A DNA stretch of 64,000 bases from Saccoglossus kowalevskii (lineage: Eukaryota > Hemichordata > Enteropneusta > Harrimaniidae). This document shows, one piece after another, positions 1 to 49,480 of this stretch (positions are counted from its first letter, which is position 1; each line of letters begins with the position of its first letter). Location of the stretch: positions 175,472-239,471 of the forward strand of contig NW_003131856.1 of NCBI RefSeq assembly GCF_000003605.2, in the 5' to 3' direction. Position numbers and translations under genes: made by a program. The notes beneath the pieces are model-generated. The model was not told the origin of the DNA, did not search any database, and saw only the letters and a list, made by a program, of their open reading frames with translations.

Positions 1-106
1 CTAATACTCAAATGAACGATTACAGTATTGCTCAAATGAACGACAGGGTTACAGTATTGCACAAATGAACGGTATGCTTACAGTATTGCTCAAATAAACG
101 TAGTTA
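1..106. repeat. 29-bp tandem repeat (minisatellite), truncated by the window edge
   Basis: Three consecutive 29-bp units start at 20, 49 and 78, each beginning TTACAGTATTG and continuing CTCAAATGAACG with small changes. A partial unit occupies 1-19, so the array extends to the left. Units are contiguous, without spacers. Confidence 0.9.
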
Positions 107-3100
107 AGCCAATACGTCCCAAAAAGAAACAAGCGCGTCTCTGTGTCGGACCATCACATGCGCATGCGTATTCTAAAAGGAAATGCTTTGCGTAATTTTC
201 AATTCTGTGTGGAAACGTGCCTCTTAGTTCGTCTGTCCAATAATAAAAATCATAATTTACCATCAATTTGTTTTTTATTTAATTGTCGAAATATTCAGAC
301 CCTTATTTGTTTCTTATGGAAATAATTCTGAGGACAAGTGGTTCACATCAAGGTGTAAATTAAACTATTATTAATTTTATATGCTAAATTTGTGATCAGT
401 GATATGTGTGTAAAATCCCTCCCCCGTGATTGGCATTGTCTTCGTACATCAAACGTATGCCACGAATCATTGTGTGGTGTCAAATGCAACATTTCGGGTA
501 AAACATCCCCAATTATATCGTGTCGCTTATTTATCCGACGTATATGCCATAACTTTTACTTACTAGTGTATCTTATTTTTTGCACAGTCGATGACGACCC
601 GTATGATAGTGTCGATCATTGAAAGTACGGGTCGATGACACTGTGACAAATAATCGGAGAAAAACAAACGTCAAACTCATGAAAAGTGACAGATATCCAC
701 CACACTGCGGTTTCGAATTCATGTTACCGTCGATGTATGGTGCATTGCGTGGTGATTAAAAATGGTCTTCTACTAACTTTTAATTACTGTTCTATATTTA
801 CGTAAAACACGGTCATATAGTTATTATGACCTGAAATTGAAATTCTAATAAGGCTCTTTCTCGAATGGTTTTATGATATCATAGAACCAACAAGACCAAT
901 TTGAGTGAAATGTGGATTATTTACTGTAAATGGAATTGTGCATATATTTTTGATTTACAATTTACCATTTTCACACTTTTTACCGTCGCTTCTTTATCTG
1001 ATCCGACCCGGCAATATATATGGCGGAGAGTGGGAGGATGGCCCTCGATGCGGCTAACGTCGCCTTGTAGTTAATTAAGATAAAGTAGTGCACCGTGTCG
1101 GCGCCACGGCAGGGGTATGACATGAATGGCAATACAAATTATGATCGTTCAAGTGTGACACAGTCAAAGTTAATGGTCAAAAGGAGTCACGTGATTGTTT
1201 GAAAAATATTGATATTGGTCTCTCTTGGTGCATTACTTGCCTCTGTCGTCATTATGCATGTTACTGACCTCGAATGTCATAACAGTCTGGACACTTAGAT
1301 TGTCGAGGCGACTACCAGCCTGAGGTACGACACTTTTCAATGCTGATTTTGATTTTAACCCGGAAAGTTCGCATTATTGTTCACAGTTTCGACTTTATTA
1401 CTGCCTGATTGTTCTCTTTCTGGATAATACAACTGGTATTGTCATCAGCTTAGACCGATATCTACAATTGTCGCTAAAAGTGGCCGATATTGACCCCCGC
1501 TTTGAGCTTCGGTTAATAAATTTGGGGAACAATCATGGTAGCTCTTGATATCGGCCTCAGGCGGGGGGGGGGCATAAATGTATCATAATACCAAGCGAAT
1601 AGCGAATTAAATATTTTTTGACAGACAGGAGCGACATTGTGAAACAAATCTACTCATTTCCTGTATGGCTCGCAATCAGAGCCCGGCAGCTGTTACTGCT
1701 GTCTGGACGGTATATTGAGTGCATTGTTCTTGTATATCAATTTCAAGCAGAAAAAAATACATGATGAACAATGACGTGTGTCTAAATGCGGAATACTCAA
1801 GTCTCCATGGCAACGTCGACAATCGGGGCGAATAATCGAAGATGTCTTACAAACAAACCTTAAGCTGATAACATTATGGAGAGACGCATCCCTCGTTTAA
1901 ATAACGACTTGCATGTTGCCAAGGCAACACGTTTTTGTCGTATTTTACTCTGTGCCGGCAATCGAGCCACGCGAAAGCACGCATCAATGTTTTGCAATGA
2001 GTACAATGATGAAATCATGATGGCTAGTCTTCGCTGCAGGACAATAAATCAAACGCGTTAAAAAGTGGTGCCTGCTGGTAAAAATATACCATAACACTAA
2101 ATATGAATACATCTTTAAAAAATGACACGCTATCGGTCTTACTTTACACGTCTTAATTCACACTTGAAGTGCGTGGTTTTGTTTTTGTCTAACCATTTCT
2201 GTCGAGATGGTGAGATTTATATAATGTGCATTATGTCAAAGATAATATACCCATATTAAAACTTAAATTAATAATTATTAATTCAGTGAAAAGTTACTAA
2301 GTGCTGTTTGAAATGTATCTATCGTGTCGACCTAGTAATTATCAAACTTTTCGAGATGAAAAATTAATCTACAGTTAGTCAAAACTGGTTAGAAGTGTCA
2401 TAAATCAGCGAACCAATGTTCCATTCAAATAGGCCCCAGCAATTAAACAGCAAAATAACGACAACAGTAAAAGGGTGTTTAAAAGCGTCATCACAAATGC
2501 CGATACGTATACAGTGTCGCCGAACAAATTGCAAATTTTTGACCTTCCGATAAAAAACATTGTCAGAGACGTGTATGTGATAGATTAGCCGGAGTGACGT
2601 TGACGGGGAGAGTGGTGTTTATTGCGCAGTTTATTAGTTATACACATGTTTGCTGGAGCAGTAAATTGTGTACATTATCCAACTCCGAAACTCTGTTATT
2701 AAGGACACGGTAAACATTCATCGTATGTTTCCCATGATGCACTGTGCCCTGAACTCAAGGCAGCGCGTCACGGAGCTATAGTTGGTGAGACAAAATGAAT
2801 AACGTGAGCGAGGAAAGTGAAAGAAACCCCACGCACAAAGCTGCACACTGGATTGCCTCTTTTACACATGATGTCCGATGGATGTGTCTTTCAAAACTGC
2901 TACAGTATAGAGCCATAATTTCCCGGGGCTGTCTTTACAACTATACACGAATTCACACTGTGCTGTCACGATCACATTCCTCTCAGACGTGATACTTTCT
3001 TCTTCTTCTTCTTCTTGCGCTTTGCTATTAATACGCTACGCTACGGGGTACGAGTCGGTTCTTGCAATGCTAGAGAACTAGAAGGATTTGATCGGCATGC

Positions 3101-6100
3101 AAACAAAAAAAACCTTTTTATATCTGTATTCGTGGATAAGCTTCTATTCATGCATATGGTGAAGAAAATCACGAATAAGTGAATAGATTCTTATTACCCA
3201 GACGCGCCTGTTCATGGTTCCGGTATTCGCTTAAGGTAGAACGGTTTTCTAAAGTATAATTTGTGTTATTCTTCATTTTTACCAGGATGACACAAACTGA
3301 ATAAAATATAGAGTCTCTGTAGAAAGTTCGAAAAAAATTGAATTTAACCAATTTTGTTGCTTTACGGCATGTTGCCATTGTTTCCTATACCGCAAAAAAT
3401 ACTTAATATCCTACAACTTTGCTTGGTAATACGTTGTCCCGCCCCATAATGCATTTCAAGAAGTATAACAACTTTGACGTAACGGTGCTCCCACCGTGGA
3501 ATCACTATTAAAACTATTGGCTATAGACAATTGGTTGATATATTCGCTGATATGATGTTGACTGACATACGTACAAACACTGCGTACAGTCGTCGCAGCG
3601 ACGCGTCGTGTGTCCCATTCGATGTATTGTTGGTTGACGCGAAATTGTTGGTTGAAGGAGACTAAAACGCGAGCTAGTTGATGCACGATAAAACCGACGA
3701 AATGTTACGTCATTTGAAACCACTGTCTTTTCAATCACTGTAGTGACGTGGTGAATTACACTCTGTGGCCATTGTATTTTATCAAATATTCATCTGCCAG
3801 AATTTGAACTTGGTGTTCCATTATTACAATATACCAAAAGTGATACTTTGTAATGATGGCGCCCGGCCACAATAATGCTTACGTTGATGGCATTATGGAA
3901 ATAAAATAATAACCAGTATTGCCAATCAATCACATGCACCTGTTCTCACTCTCTAAAGTTTCCGGGTCACAGATATTCAAATCAACTCTGACCTTTGAAA
4001 ATTTAATGTAAAATTGATTGATTGCAATTGCGTACTCGTTAATTATTTGTGAGTTTTCGATATTTGTCTTTTTATGAATGCTGTCTGTGTCCTGGTCGTA
4101 TCTTTGACGGTCGCTTTAAATCACGATTGTGTTTTAACTTGCGATACCATATTTTACGAAGAAAGTTAATCGTTAGTCACGCCATGTTATTATGTATATA
4201 CTAACCGTTTACATGATATAACCAATAGCTACTGGGGTGTTACAGTGCATTACGTAACTATTCAGTGATGACAGTAACATTTCGAACTTCGCATCCCAAA
4301 CAAATTTGTACAACATTATTACAACATGTGAGTCGTCGACCGAAATGTATAGACATTTTCTAAGCTTAAGAAATTATTATTTGCGAATTTGTTTAAAAAC
4401 TACTCGAGCTTGCATATTAATTAATATTTATTTCATTATTATGAATCAGAGTACAAGTCAGCGAAACGGCCTCTTCGCTCGCCAAACTCCGCTTATTCAG
4501 CCATCCCCGTGGAATCATTATTATTATGTTTATATTGAGTTCGCGAAACTAAGCGATTCGGTCGCTAGAAATATTTTATTCGGGCATCTGCTTTATTAGT
4601 CTGCGTTTTTTTATTGGGGAAGGGGGTATTTTTTTATTTTCATGTTTTACTGTATTTATATGAAAGATAATATTACATCTGTGCACAGTCTTTATAATCC
4701 AGACACCGTTTCACTAAGCTATAGTGAGCCGTTATTATTCTGGGAGCTTCTTCGGAACGTGGTCAGAATGGATATAAACGCTTTGCATGACGGGGGATTT
4801 CAAAAACTTACGACCAGATGAGGCGATGGGGAGTTGGGTGAAGTTTGTTTAACATTAATGTATACACTCAGTGGAAATGATAATTTCCATACTCTTAATT
4901 TACGCGCAAAGCCCTTGAGATGATGACGCGTTATACAAAATTTTCAAGTCTACCTTTCATCTGTCGACATCTCGTACAAACTACCCTATTTTGTGTGCAC
5001 ACTCAGATTAGCTATCTCTAATAGACCATTTTCCGTACACTGCGAGAATCACGCGTTATGCGTGAAATCGAACGTAAAAACAGGACAAACAAAGGTCATA
5101 GCGTCGTAGTGGCGTCAAACATCGCGTGGGATTCGACAAACGCGAAAGTATTTCGGGGACATTTCCATGCTTAAATATGTGCTGTCCACATTTGATGATA
5201 GGCAATTTCGATTAAGTAAGGATATTCGGAAGCAATATTCCTCTGTCGAAGATCGGCCGGTCAATGTAAGCTACGAAATAAAGAAATTCTAGTTCAAAAT
5301 CAAATCGTTCGATTTTTGCGGCAGACGTTCGACGCGCGTCTTTCATGCATCTCGCGAGATCTCGCAATTGTACGGAAAATCACCTATTATTTACTTTTAT
5401 TTAAACTCAAATAGCTCCTTCGATATCCAGTACGGAAAAATACTGTGATTTGTTTACATGCGCCGAGGACGGTAACAGCACAGGGAACCCTGGACGTCAT
5501 TCACCTATCCATGAAAACAGCGACCCTGTACATGCTAATAGAATACTAAATTAGACTGTTTCCACTGCGGGGTAGACAGTTGATTGGTTTGTGAATGTTC
5601 TTCACTGCATATGTTGGCGGTCACGTATACCACTCGGCCGAATTTGAAAGAATATGCTCTCTACAAGGAAGGCATGTAAAGGCTAGATATAATATAAGTA
5701 TTATTATACAAATCAAATTCCACTCTCGTGCGATATGGCGTCGGCATTTAGACATTGAGAAGACGTTCAGATCAGCTGCAAATATTCCTAAGATATTACT
5801 AACACTCTTCGGGTAATGCAAATGACAACACGGCGATAATACGGGAACTGAGATGAAGAGATACATTGTGTCTGGCATGTTGCAGATTCGGTCATCGAAT
5901 TACTAGTATATAGTGACTTCACAACTCCGCGAGTTATTGAGCTCTTATATATATTCTGAAACCTTGATATCAAAGTGAATCGTCATGCTCAGAATTTGTT
6001 TTTACCTCAGTCGAAATTCAGCCGATACAAAACGCCTCAATTGAAACCTGCGTCATATTTCTTCAATTTTCGTGATATTCTCAGTAATTCGTTTTCCTGG

Positions 6101-6399
6101 TCTGTACACACATTATAGATCCACCCACAGAGTATAATGTTTCATATGCGTCATCTGAAATCTCTGACCAGCGGCATTGCTCTATGCTCGTTGCACTCGT
6201 TCTATTCTCGTTTACCCATGTATCCGTGATTATTGCATTCACTTATTGCACCGGTCTTGCTCATATTTCCGACAAAGATGAGTTAGAAACTTAGTAAGTT
6301 CTTGCTGTCTCATGCTTCTCTCGGATGATAAACGGCCGTCGGGCGACATCGTCTAAACTAATACGCAGTTAGAAACGAGGCAAACACTATCGACTTGAA

Positions 6400-6532
6400 T
6401 TAAAGCGCGGTGGTCGTCGCGCAGTGCGTGTTCGAATTTCATGTAAATAAACAATGTATTTTATACGCGTTGTATACGTCGCTATGAGTCCCATATCGAA
6501 CAGGACGCGGCACGACGACTGTCGCCCTTTAA
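6400..6532. mobile_element. TTAA-flanked inverted-repeat MITE, copy 1
   Basis: TTAA at 6400-6403 is followed by AGCGCGGTGGTCGTCGCGC. The right end reads GCACGACGACTGTCGCCCT and is followed by TTAA at 6529-6532. The ends are inverted repeats sharing GTCGTCG/CGACGAC. The element is about 133 bp with no coding capacity. The left end closely matches the copy at 53078. Confidence 0.65.
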
Positions 6533-8700
6533 ACGCGACCAGAATATCTATATACTCCTGACACGCTGAAAGGCAAGCACGATGCCCCCCCCCCCCACGT
6601 TTCACGGTGCCGAGCCTGGAATGTTACAATTTTAGTATTGGGGATCTCCAAATTGTTGTTATTGAAGATTGTACCGAACACAAATTATCAAACATAAGTT
6701 GTCATCTCATCTTTAGATGTACGAAAAAATCGGCACTTATTCTACAGGACAAGCGTGTTCATTAATGCTATAGACCGCGTTATTTTCGTGAGACTGAGAA
6801 AACGAAAGTTCGTAGCAGTGGGCACTCAAGACAGACCCTAACCTGTCAAAAGTTCTTCCCCATTAATGTCGTCACCATATCATATCTCGAAAATTTATAT
6901 TGGCGACAATTGAAGTAATGCGCATTAAAGGAAACTTCGAATCAACAATACGGAAATAGGTTGACATTAGAGAGATGAACTATGACGCCACAAGTAGCTA
7001 ATAGCAATTAAGATACAATGAGTGTACACAGCTCAAATGTCCGTATTATGTCTATGGCATTGTAATCCTGTTAGACCCCGTGTTCAGTTTGCTGACCGGA
7101 ATGTATGAACAGTGTATCTCCGAGTTCTCTTCAGCTTACAAACATATTTTAAACTCTCTGTCCATGTGATAGGGGTAATATCGGGGATAACAATACTACG
7201 AAATACCGAACTTCACGCATGCGCATTTATCAACTAACTGGATGAGCATTTTCAAAGAAATCACAGTTTCACTTCAACGTAACACGCTTTTTCTATTTAG
7301 TGTATCTCGTGATATTGTGCGTGGAACCAACCGGGTACATTCCAAATAAGGAACTATGACGCGTTTTTTTCCCCAAAATGGCGTCTGTTCTATAATGAAA
7401 AAGGGTATCTTTAATATCTCATTAATATTGTAACAACGCATGGAGCAGTCGCAAAATAACGAAAGCCTGTCACAATCTTCCGAGATTTCCACCATACAAG
7501 ACGTTTCATTACTAATTCGCCAAGTATAAAAATCCCCGAATATAAAACTAGATTTTTTTGTTACAAAATACAGCCACTTGGACTACCAAGTGTGTTGATT
7601 GGTCGATCAGAAGTACCAACTTGTGGGGGTCCCTAAAAGTCACACGTCCTGATACTTTCATTGATTATTGCCATTCTGGACATGCAATAACATACCTAAA
7701 TGTTTGGCTCGTTGAATTTCAATGTCATCTGCATGCACTTTTTAAAACAAAAAACAATAATTGCAAAATCTCGTTGATAGTGACTTCGCTGGGATGTTGC
7801 ACTTTTTAAGGGTCATATGCATACGTAAGATTCCCATACTTATTGACAATGCAGAGTGCGTTTTCTGGGAATCTGGAGATTGCGTGCTTGTCAATTCTTC
7901 TAACGAGCCAATTAACATCAAGAAGTCAATGACACCGTCTTCGGCAACCTGAGACGAATATATAGCACGTCAACGAGCGGGTATTGTCCAGTTACATCAT
8001 GTACGACAGTGTCAACTGTAGAAACTCATTAACGTGGATGGCCACCATTTTAATAGTCTTAGCTAAGTTAGTTTTTCACTGAATATATGTATACTGAAGA
8101 AAATTTGAAAAAAAATAAGGCAAAGATTTCAGGCTATCAGTACATAATTAATGAAGCCTGAAAACATTACCCTTATCATAGCACCGCCATGTTGTTTACT
8201 AATTATGCGCATGCGCATGTTATATAAGCATTATTTTATCTGAGTGTGAAACTACTATTGCTGGCGTGACACTGCACGCAAGGCTTCGTTTAATGGAACA
8301 GCTATTGTTAGAGGTATGTCAAAGGCAGTGGGAACAACATAACAATTTAATGGTGTTAAAATACATTAAATATATATATAGTTTTTGATTCCCTGTAGGT
8401 CAAAAATGTGTGCATGATAGTATGTTGGCATAGTGAATTTAAGTTGTACACACCATGCATATTCGAAAAACGGCAGTTTGTTCACGATTCAGTTGAAACA
8501 CGGGGGTGGGTGCTTCTTGATTAAGCTTGTTGTCTCCTTTCCCGTCCCATTCGCATGAGCCTACAGCTGCGAATTTCACACAAAGATTTTAAAAATTGCA
8601 TCCATAGATTGTTCTTGAACATTTTTTGGATTGACATTTGTCATATATTGCCACTTTATTTTAATTTTAACATTTTAATTTGATTTACTTCCAAGCGAAA

Positions 8701-8865
8701 TTAAAGCGGAGGGGTCGTCACCTGCGCATGCGCGAGAATTGGGTCCCAAGCGACGGTAACAACGCACTCTAAAAACGCGAAGGCTCAGGGGTAGACGCTG
8801 GTTTGTAAACATCGACACGCTATGGACGTTTGCCGCATGCACAGGGGACGACTCCCCCGCTTTAA
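8701..8865. mobile_element. TTAA-flanked inverted-repeat MITE, copy 2
   Basis: TTAA at 8701-8704 is followed by AGCGGAGGGGTCGTCACCTG. The right end, CAGGGGACGACTCCCCCGCT, is followed by TTAA at 8862-8865. The interior matches the reverse complement of the copy at 24647, for example CGACGGTAACA, GGCTCAGGGGTAGACGC and TTTGTAAACA. These are therefore two insertions of one family in opposite orientation. Confidence 0.8.
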
Positions 8866-9646
8866 AGTTCTGATGTATTCATTTTGATTTCTTGAGATGT
8901 ATTGAATAATGTGACCCATAGCTTTTGCAAGAAGTGAGCCTATATACAATATTTAAAATATAATGTCAGTACTCCCACAGGACAAATGGCATATCAGCCA
9001 GAAAAGTCGACCTTTGGACACTTCATAAAATAGTTACCGATATGAGCTGGCCGCAAGCACAAATGCTATAAAATTCACGGTGACGCAGAGTTACTTAAAT
9101 CGCCAGCCGTTGTCTTAATCATCTCCGATTATGTTGTGTGATATGAAGGATATGAGGTTATTTTAGTAATAATTCGACTTGCTGGTGTATTAATAGAATC
9201 CTATTCCATCTGATCGGCTTAACCTTGGCACACTTAACCACGTGGCGGGCGCCGCAGAACATTTCCCATCACTCGCTTTTACGTCATCGGCCACATAATG
9301 TGACGTCATAAATATGCTTAACATTTCAAATGTGATACTTAATACTAGAACACCGATACTTTTTGTCCGTTTTCAAGCGGATGGGGGTATTTTTAGAACT
9401 ATAGGCGTTTTATTTTAGACTTATTGTAACTGAAAACATGTGGGTGTCAATAGCATATGGCTATTCTTCTAAATTACAGAAACTTTTTATATTTACAATA
9501 AAAATAGGATCAGTTCACTATTGAATGTTGTATCCACAATGTTTGGCATTGGTACTACTCGTATATATCGGTGAACTTGATTTTAACTCAGTAATTAGTT
9601 AGTTGGCGTGATATCCTCATTCCTTCAGTTCTTTGTATAAACATGG

Positions 9647-9673
9647 TTGATCGATTGATCGATTGATCGATTT
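9647..9673. repeat. GATCGATT short tandem repeat
   Basis: About three units of an 8-bp GATCGATT repeat. A related GATT/GATC stretch recurs near 9750-9780. Confidence 0.8.
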
Positions 9674-9706
9674 GGTGCGACTGTTACTGCTCATGGAATA
9701 TATGTG

Positions 9707-9738
9707 TATATATATATATATATATACACACATACACG
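9707..9738. repeat. TA/CA microsatellite
   Basis: Alternating TA dinucleotides pass into CA-rich sequence. There is no other signal. Confidence 0.85.
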
Positions 9739-10199
9739 CGGTGATTGATTGTTTTTGTATTGATAGATCGATTGATTGTCTTCCTCTCTTTCTCTTCTGT
9801 ATAATATTGTTGTGTATATATCACAATGCAATCTGGATAACATGTCCCATCTGATTAACAAACCCGGCACTCGGGTGTTCCTCTGTGAACAACGAACTAT
9901 GCACAGGTTAATTTAATTTTCTTATTTCCAACACCATCGACCTGACTAGAACAGTAAAGGACGGTGATTGTTAAACTATTATGAAATGTGTTTATAAATT
10001 ACTCCACGTTTGTATAGGACTAGGAATGGAAACTATTGTTGCATCATGATCGAATATATAATATTGATTTTTAATAATATTATTTCCGATACACCAATTA
10101 TAAAATTGACTGATAAACAGTTTTTACATGTTATCACATCGACCATGGTGCTGTATGTAATGCAATTGTTGACGTAATCCTTGTTTCATTTTTGTTTAC

Positions 10200-10201
10200 A
10201 G
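10200..10201 (+). other. Candidate 3' splice site upstream of the SK start codon
   Basis: A long pyrimidine tract (TTGTTTCATTTTTGTTTACAG) ends in AG at 10200-10201, 538 bases before the SK start codon. It could be the acceptor of a 5' untranslated exon running into the first coding exon. This is inferred from the motif only. Confidence 0.3.
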
Positions 10202-10739
10202 GCAATATCTCTGTACAGCAATGAAGAAACCAAAGTAGAAAATAAAATACACAACTTGTGGTCATGATCAAATAAATAATTTCAATTTGAAATATTTGTG
10301 ACACCGTGACACTAACCTCGATTTAGTCGCTTTACGTCATAGTATTTATATATTGGAGGCTGTATGATTATCCCAACTGTGGTTACTGTAATATATACAT
10401 TGTAAAACACAATAGAGTGACGGGAATGTGTCTATTTTTAGTGTATTCCCTGACAGGGTACATTCTCTGCACATTCACCGCACTGTGCGTGGGCTGAGCT
10501 TATTATAAACTCTGTTTAGAATACATACAAAAGGCGTGATGAATTTGATAGAATACTCGGCGTGTTTTGTTCATAATACTTTAAAGTTTGTTTTGAAAGA
10601 ACTGACTGTATAGCGGAGGTGAAATGCCGACATGGAATCGCAAAATAAATTAACAAAAAGTGAAATGAATACATGCCAATGCATATAATGTATGCACGTC
10701 AGAGTGAGGCTCGATAACTGACAGTACAGAGAGCCAATC

Positions 10740-45859
<35,120 letters not shown>

Positions 45860-47859
45860 ATGTTAATTAATCTAATATAGTATAATATTATAGTCAGTTA
45901 GTTCATAATTATTAGTAGTGTAAGTATTGATTGTATGTAAAAAAAATCGCTTTAGTAATTATGTAAAAACAACATGTAAATATAATAAGTACTATTTTTA
46001 TGACAACTGACGTTTTCGAAAATCTATAATATTCACAAAATCCATTCTTTTTTGCGAAATATTTTCATTTCTATGTATATGAGAAAAACACTTTTTCTAG
46101 AATTCTTGTAAAAAACACTCACGATGTATATAAACATTTTTTTTTTATTTTCATTTGTTAAAAATATGTTTTGATGTTTCTATATTTTTGGGCAGTTGCA
46201 ATGTATTGAACGCTTCAATCGGGATTCGAGTGAATTGCCGCTCGTGTTATGTAATTGTGTAAAATCTACTCCGTCGTCAGTGTTCAATCTGTATCATACC
46301 GCCATCAACGTGGAAATGGGAATTGCCGTCTTCCATCACTGACTCTCTGTTTAAGTCATAATTTACTTCCATGTCCGTTTCACACATAACCCCTTGGTTT
46401 TTCCGTAGTGACAAATCGTTGTTCTTTATCGTATCTCGCTTGAAACGTTACTAATTCTAAAGTACATGTTTTCAATATGTGATATTTTATTGAAGATTTT
46501 TGTCTTTTTACACCCGTTTTTTGTAATGGTGGCACATTCTGGAAGTTTTAATCCAATAACGATGTGAGGTTATCCCCTAACTTCAAGGGGAAACTAATTT
46601 GACGATTAAGTGTTGGTTAACAGTCGCAGATTATAAGATTTAACTTTTTGACAATTTGAATCTTAAAGGTTTTCTATTGTTCTCTTTTCATTCTATTCAC
46701 CACATTGTATGATACTCTTGACACTTTTCAGTTTTGAATAATGTCACGTGACTGGTTCCAGCCCTCCACGTTTTTTCAGTATTACTGGCCGAATTTCTAT
46801 AACTGTTCTGATTACTGTATGTTCTTCCAGATGCGCCAACCACAGCACTAAAATTAATTTGTATGGACAAACGTTTAAACAAAGAAAAAAAAAACTTATC
46901 AATTTTTTATACATAGTCAATTGAAGTTACAATGTGGCGTTGACTATTTTGATGTATTTTGGTCAAACGCTGTATTCTGTATAATCTGAACTTGTCCCCT
47001 TTTCATTTTTGTCATGACCACCTATATGCCATGCCGAATTAAGTCGACTTTAATTTTTAAACTCATAGTGTCGTAGCTGGCGCTTTTTACGACGCCTTCA
47101 TAAAATGTTTATCGTGGGTATAATATGAGTGTACAGTGACCCGTCCATGCGGCGTTATTTACCATGACGACACATTGAACCCGTATCGTGGATGTCTGAA
47201 CACTCGACCAGCCGCAATAATGGATTCGCTGTAGCCAACATGACTGCCAAATCGGCAACTGATCGTAGTAGGACGTGTATGCTTGTTCGTTGTTTTAAAG
47301 TTTAACAGCTCTTTAATTCGTGCCTTATTCTAAAAAAAATGGTTTTACATTATTTTAAAACGCGTACAGCAATAACATGAACTGCTGTTTGTTTTATTCA
47401 GTGTTATTATTAGCATGTCAATTACAAGGTAAGGTTCAATGAAAAATGACAATTACGTGGATAAATAATAAACTGGGAATGCAGTTCACTAATAATTTGC
47501 CTTTAGTTCAAATCAAAGCTGTTTATCCAAATGTTGCTGATAAGTTCAGAGACATGTCAGCTTTTTGATGTTGTTTATAAAGTTTTAGAAATGGAACAAA
47601 AACGTTCTATGTATAGCTAATATATTCAATGCACACATTGTACAGCTAACGTGCGGGATTTAAATACGTTTTGTATAATACCTGTCTCTGATTTTTGATT
47701 GCATGTGTGTCTTGTCTTTGTGTATGTGTGCTGAATGTGTGTTTTTCCACGTTTAATATCTTCCACCCACACTGAATTTTATCAATCATGTGTTTTTAGG
47801 CAAAATTTAACAAACCAATAATCAGGTCTGCTGTTGAATTTGACGAGCGGGACTATTCA

Positions 47860-48260
47860 TGTCATTGATTGACAATAGTTTTCCGTCATCGGCGTCACAT
47901 TTTCGACTTTGTTAGTGAATATTTTGTCCATTTTGGAAAACAAGTGCTATTTTTTTATAATTGAAAATGAAGTGCCCACTTGCTTTGGTATGTTATATGG
48001 TGACACTTTGGGCAGACTTCCGTCAGATTGGTCATTTTGTGACAACAACTTCATTTTTTTTATTTTAGTGAATATTTTTGTAAATTTTGGTAAGGATACG
48101 TTTTTTTCGACTTCTTATTGAAAATAAGAATAACGTTTTTCGTCCGATTTTAAAACTTTTATATTTGGTACCTGCTGTCAGATTGATTCAATTCATTCCT
48201 TTTGCAGATTAATTTATTTATTGTCGGTATGCACCCGAAACAGTGGATATTAAGGAGAAG
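47860..48260 (+). repeat. Diverged dispersed repeat, copy b
   Basis: Collinear blocks are shared with 34890-35450 in the same orientation (see that entry). The two copies are heavily diverged. Confidence 0.5.
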
Positions 48261-48837
48261 GATTACGGTCGCGGATTGAATGTGCAAACTCGTGCCTTCT
48301 GAATGTTAATTGTTATAATACAATCCGTGGTGCGGAAATACGTTGCAGATAAACCATAATACAATGGTATTCATAATTTAATTCTATTCTACCACAGGGT
48401 CAGAAACATATTGTTCATCAGCAACACAAACCACGTACTTGATAATCTCATGCAACACGATGATAATGTTGTGTATTCAGACGCAACGTATTGCAATTCG
48501 TTTTGGTAACTTTTTCTGACAATAAGATAATTGTATCTATCTTTTTAAAAAAAAAATGTAACGACAGGCCTATTGAGTGACGCACAGCATATCTTGCCAA
48601 AGATGGTTTTTGTTTATGGTTTTGCGGCTCCAGGGTCTTGTTTTGAAGATTGGGACGTGTCATCTACGTTCTGGGTGCTACAGGGTTTAGTATCTGGTCT
48701 AATCTTATTCATAATCTGTATATCATTGTTACAAAACCTCGTTCGTGTACAACCTACCCTCCGCTAATACGCAGATAATAATCGAATTTACCTTGCTTTC
48801 TTTTATACTAATTCATCTTCAGTAGTTCACCGCAATT

Positions 48838-49480
48838 GAGGCTTGTACCGATGATATCAAGGACTGGATTATAAAAAACAAGCTTAAAATCAGTTACTAG
48901 TATATTAAAACATAATTCCTACTCATTCGATCAAAGTTCAACCGCTATTCTGATTGATACCAATGACACAGTTCAATATGCTTCTAATATCGAATAACAA
49001 TTGATAATGACCACATAAAACAAACTTGCAATTCTCTTTACTGTCATTCTCGTCGTATTGTACACATCAGAGAAATCTTAAAGAAACAACATATCAAATC
49101 AATTGACAATGCATTACTATACGGACTTCCAGAAAACAGTATCTACCGTTTCACAGCGTACTAAAATACAGCTGCAAGAGTCGTTACGGTAATTCGTTCC
49201 ATAAAGTATGCACATATAGTTCCAGTCCTACAGCATTTTTATTGGATGCCAGTTCGTTGAATTATTCAAGACTACTGACTTAAATGATCGAACCCACGTT
49301 ATATATCCAGGATCCCGCTCAGACATATACACGCAGTCGCCGACAAGAAGCTTCTAAGAACTCATATGTACATACCATGTATCGCATGATGGTGGGCGAG
49401 CAGTCCCAACTCTTGAACGTGTTAACACTCGAAGTTGTCAGTCAACACATCTGAGTATTTTTAGGAATAGACTTCAAACT
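48838..49480 (+). mobile_element. Degenerate 3' end of a non-LTR retrotransposon (RT C-terminus)
   Basis: Translation across several frames gives ordered hallmarks of the reverse-transcriptase C-terminal region of Jockey/CR1-type LINEs: EACTDDIKDWIIKNKLKIS at 48838-48894, an open stretch RRIVHIREILKKQHIKSIDN running into ALLYGLPENSIY to about 49147, then HIVPVLQHFYWMPVR at about 49211-49255. These correspond to the family's dI..Wm..NkLk, NaLLyGLP and HI.PvL..LhWLPv motifs. Multiple stops and frameshifts show it is dead. It is 5'-truncated, as is usual for such elements. Confidence 0.75.

Larger units (their letters stand above)
107..10739. other. 5' flank of the SK channel gene, no supported coding gene
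   Basis: About 10.6 kb with only short open frames that show no recognisable domain. It holds a (TTC)n run near 2997-3016, two TTAA-flanked inverted-repeat elements (6400-6532 and 8701-8865), a GATCGATT repeat at 9647-9673, a TA/CA microsatellite at 9707-9738 and a consensus-like 3' splice site at 10200-10201. Untranslated first exons or promoters of the SK gene could lie here, but I cannot place them from sequence alone. Confidence 0.6.

Noticed and set aside
1-106. Repeats at the left edge as a CRISPR array
   Set aside because: The 29-bp units are contiguous with no spacers, and the genome is eukaryotic.
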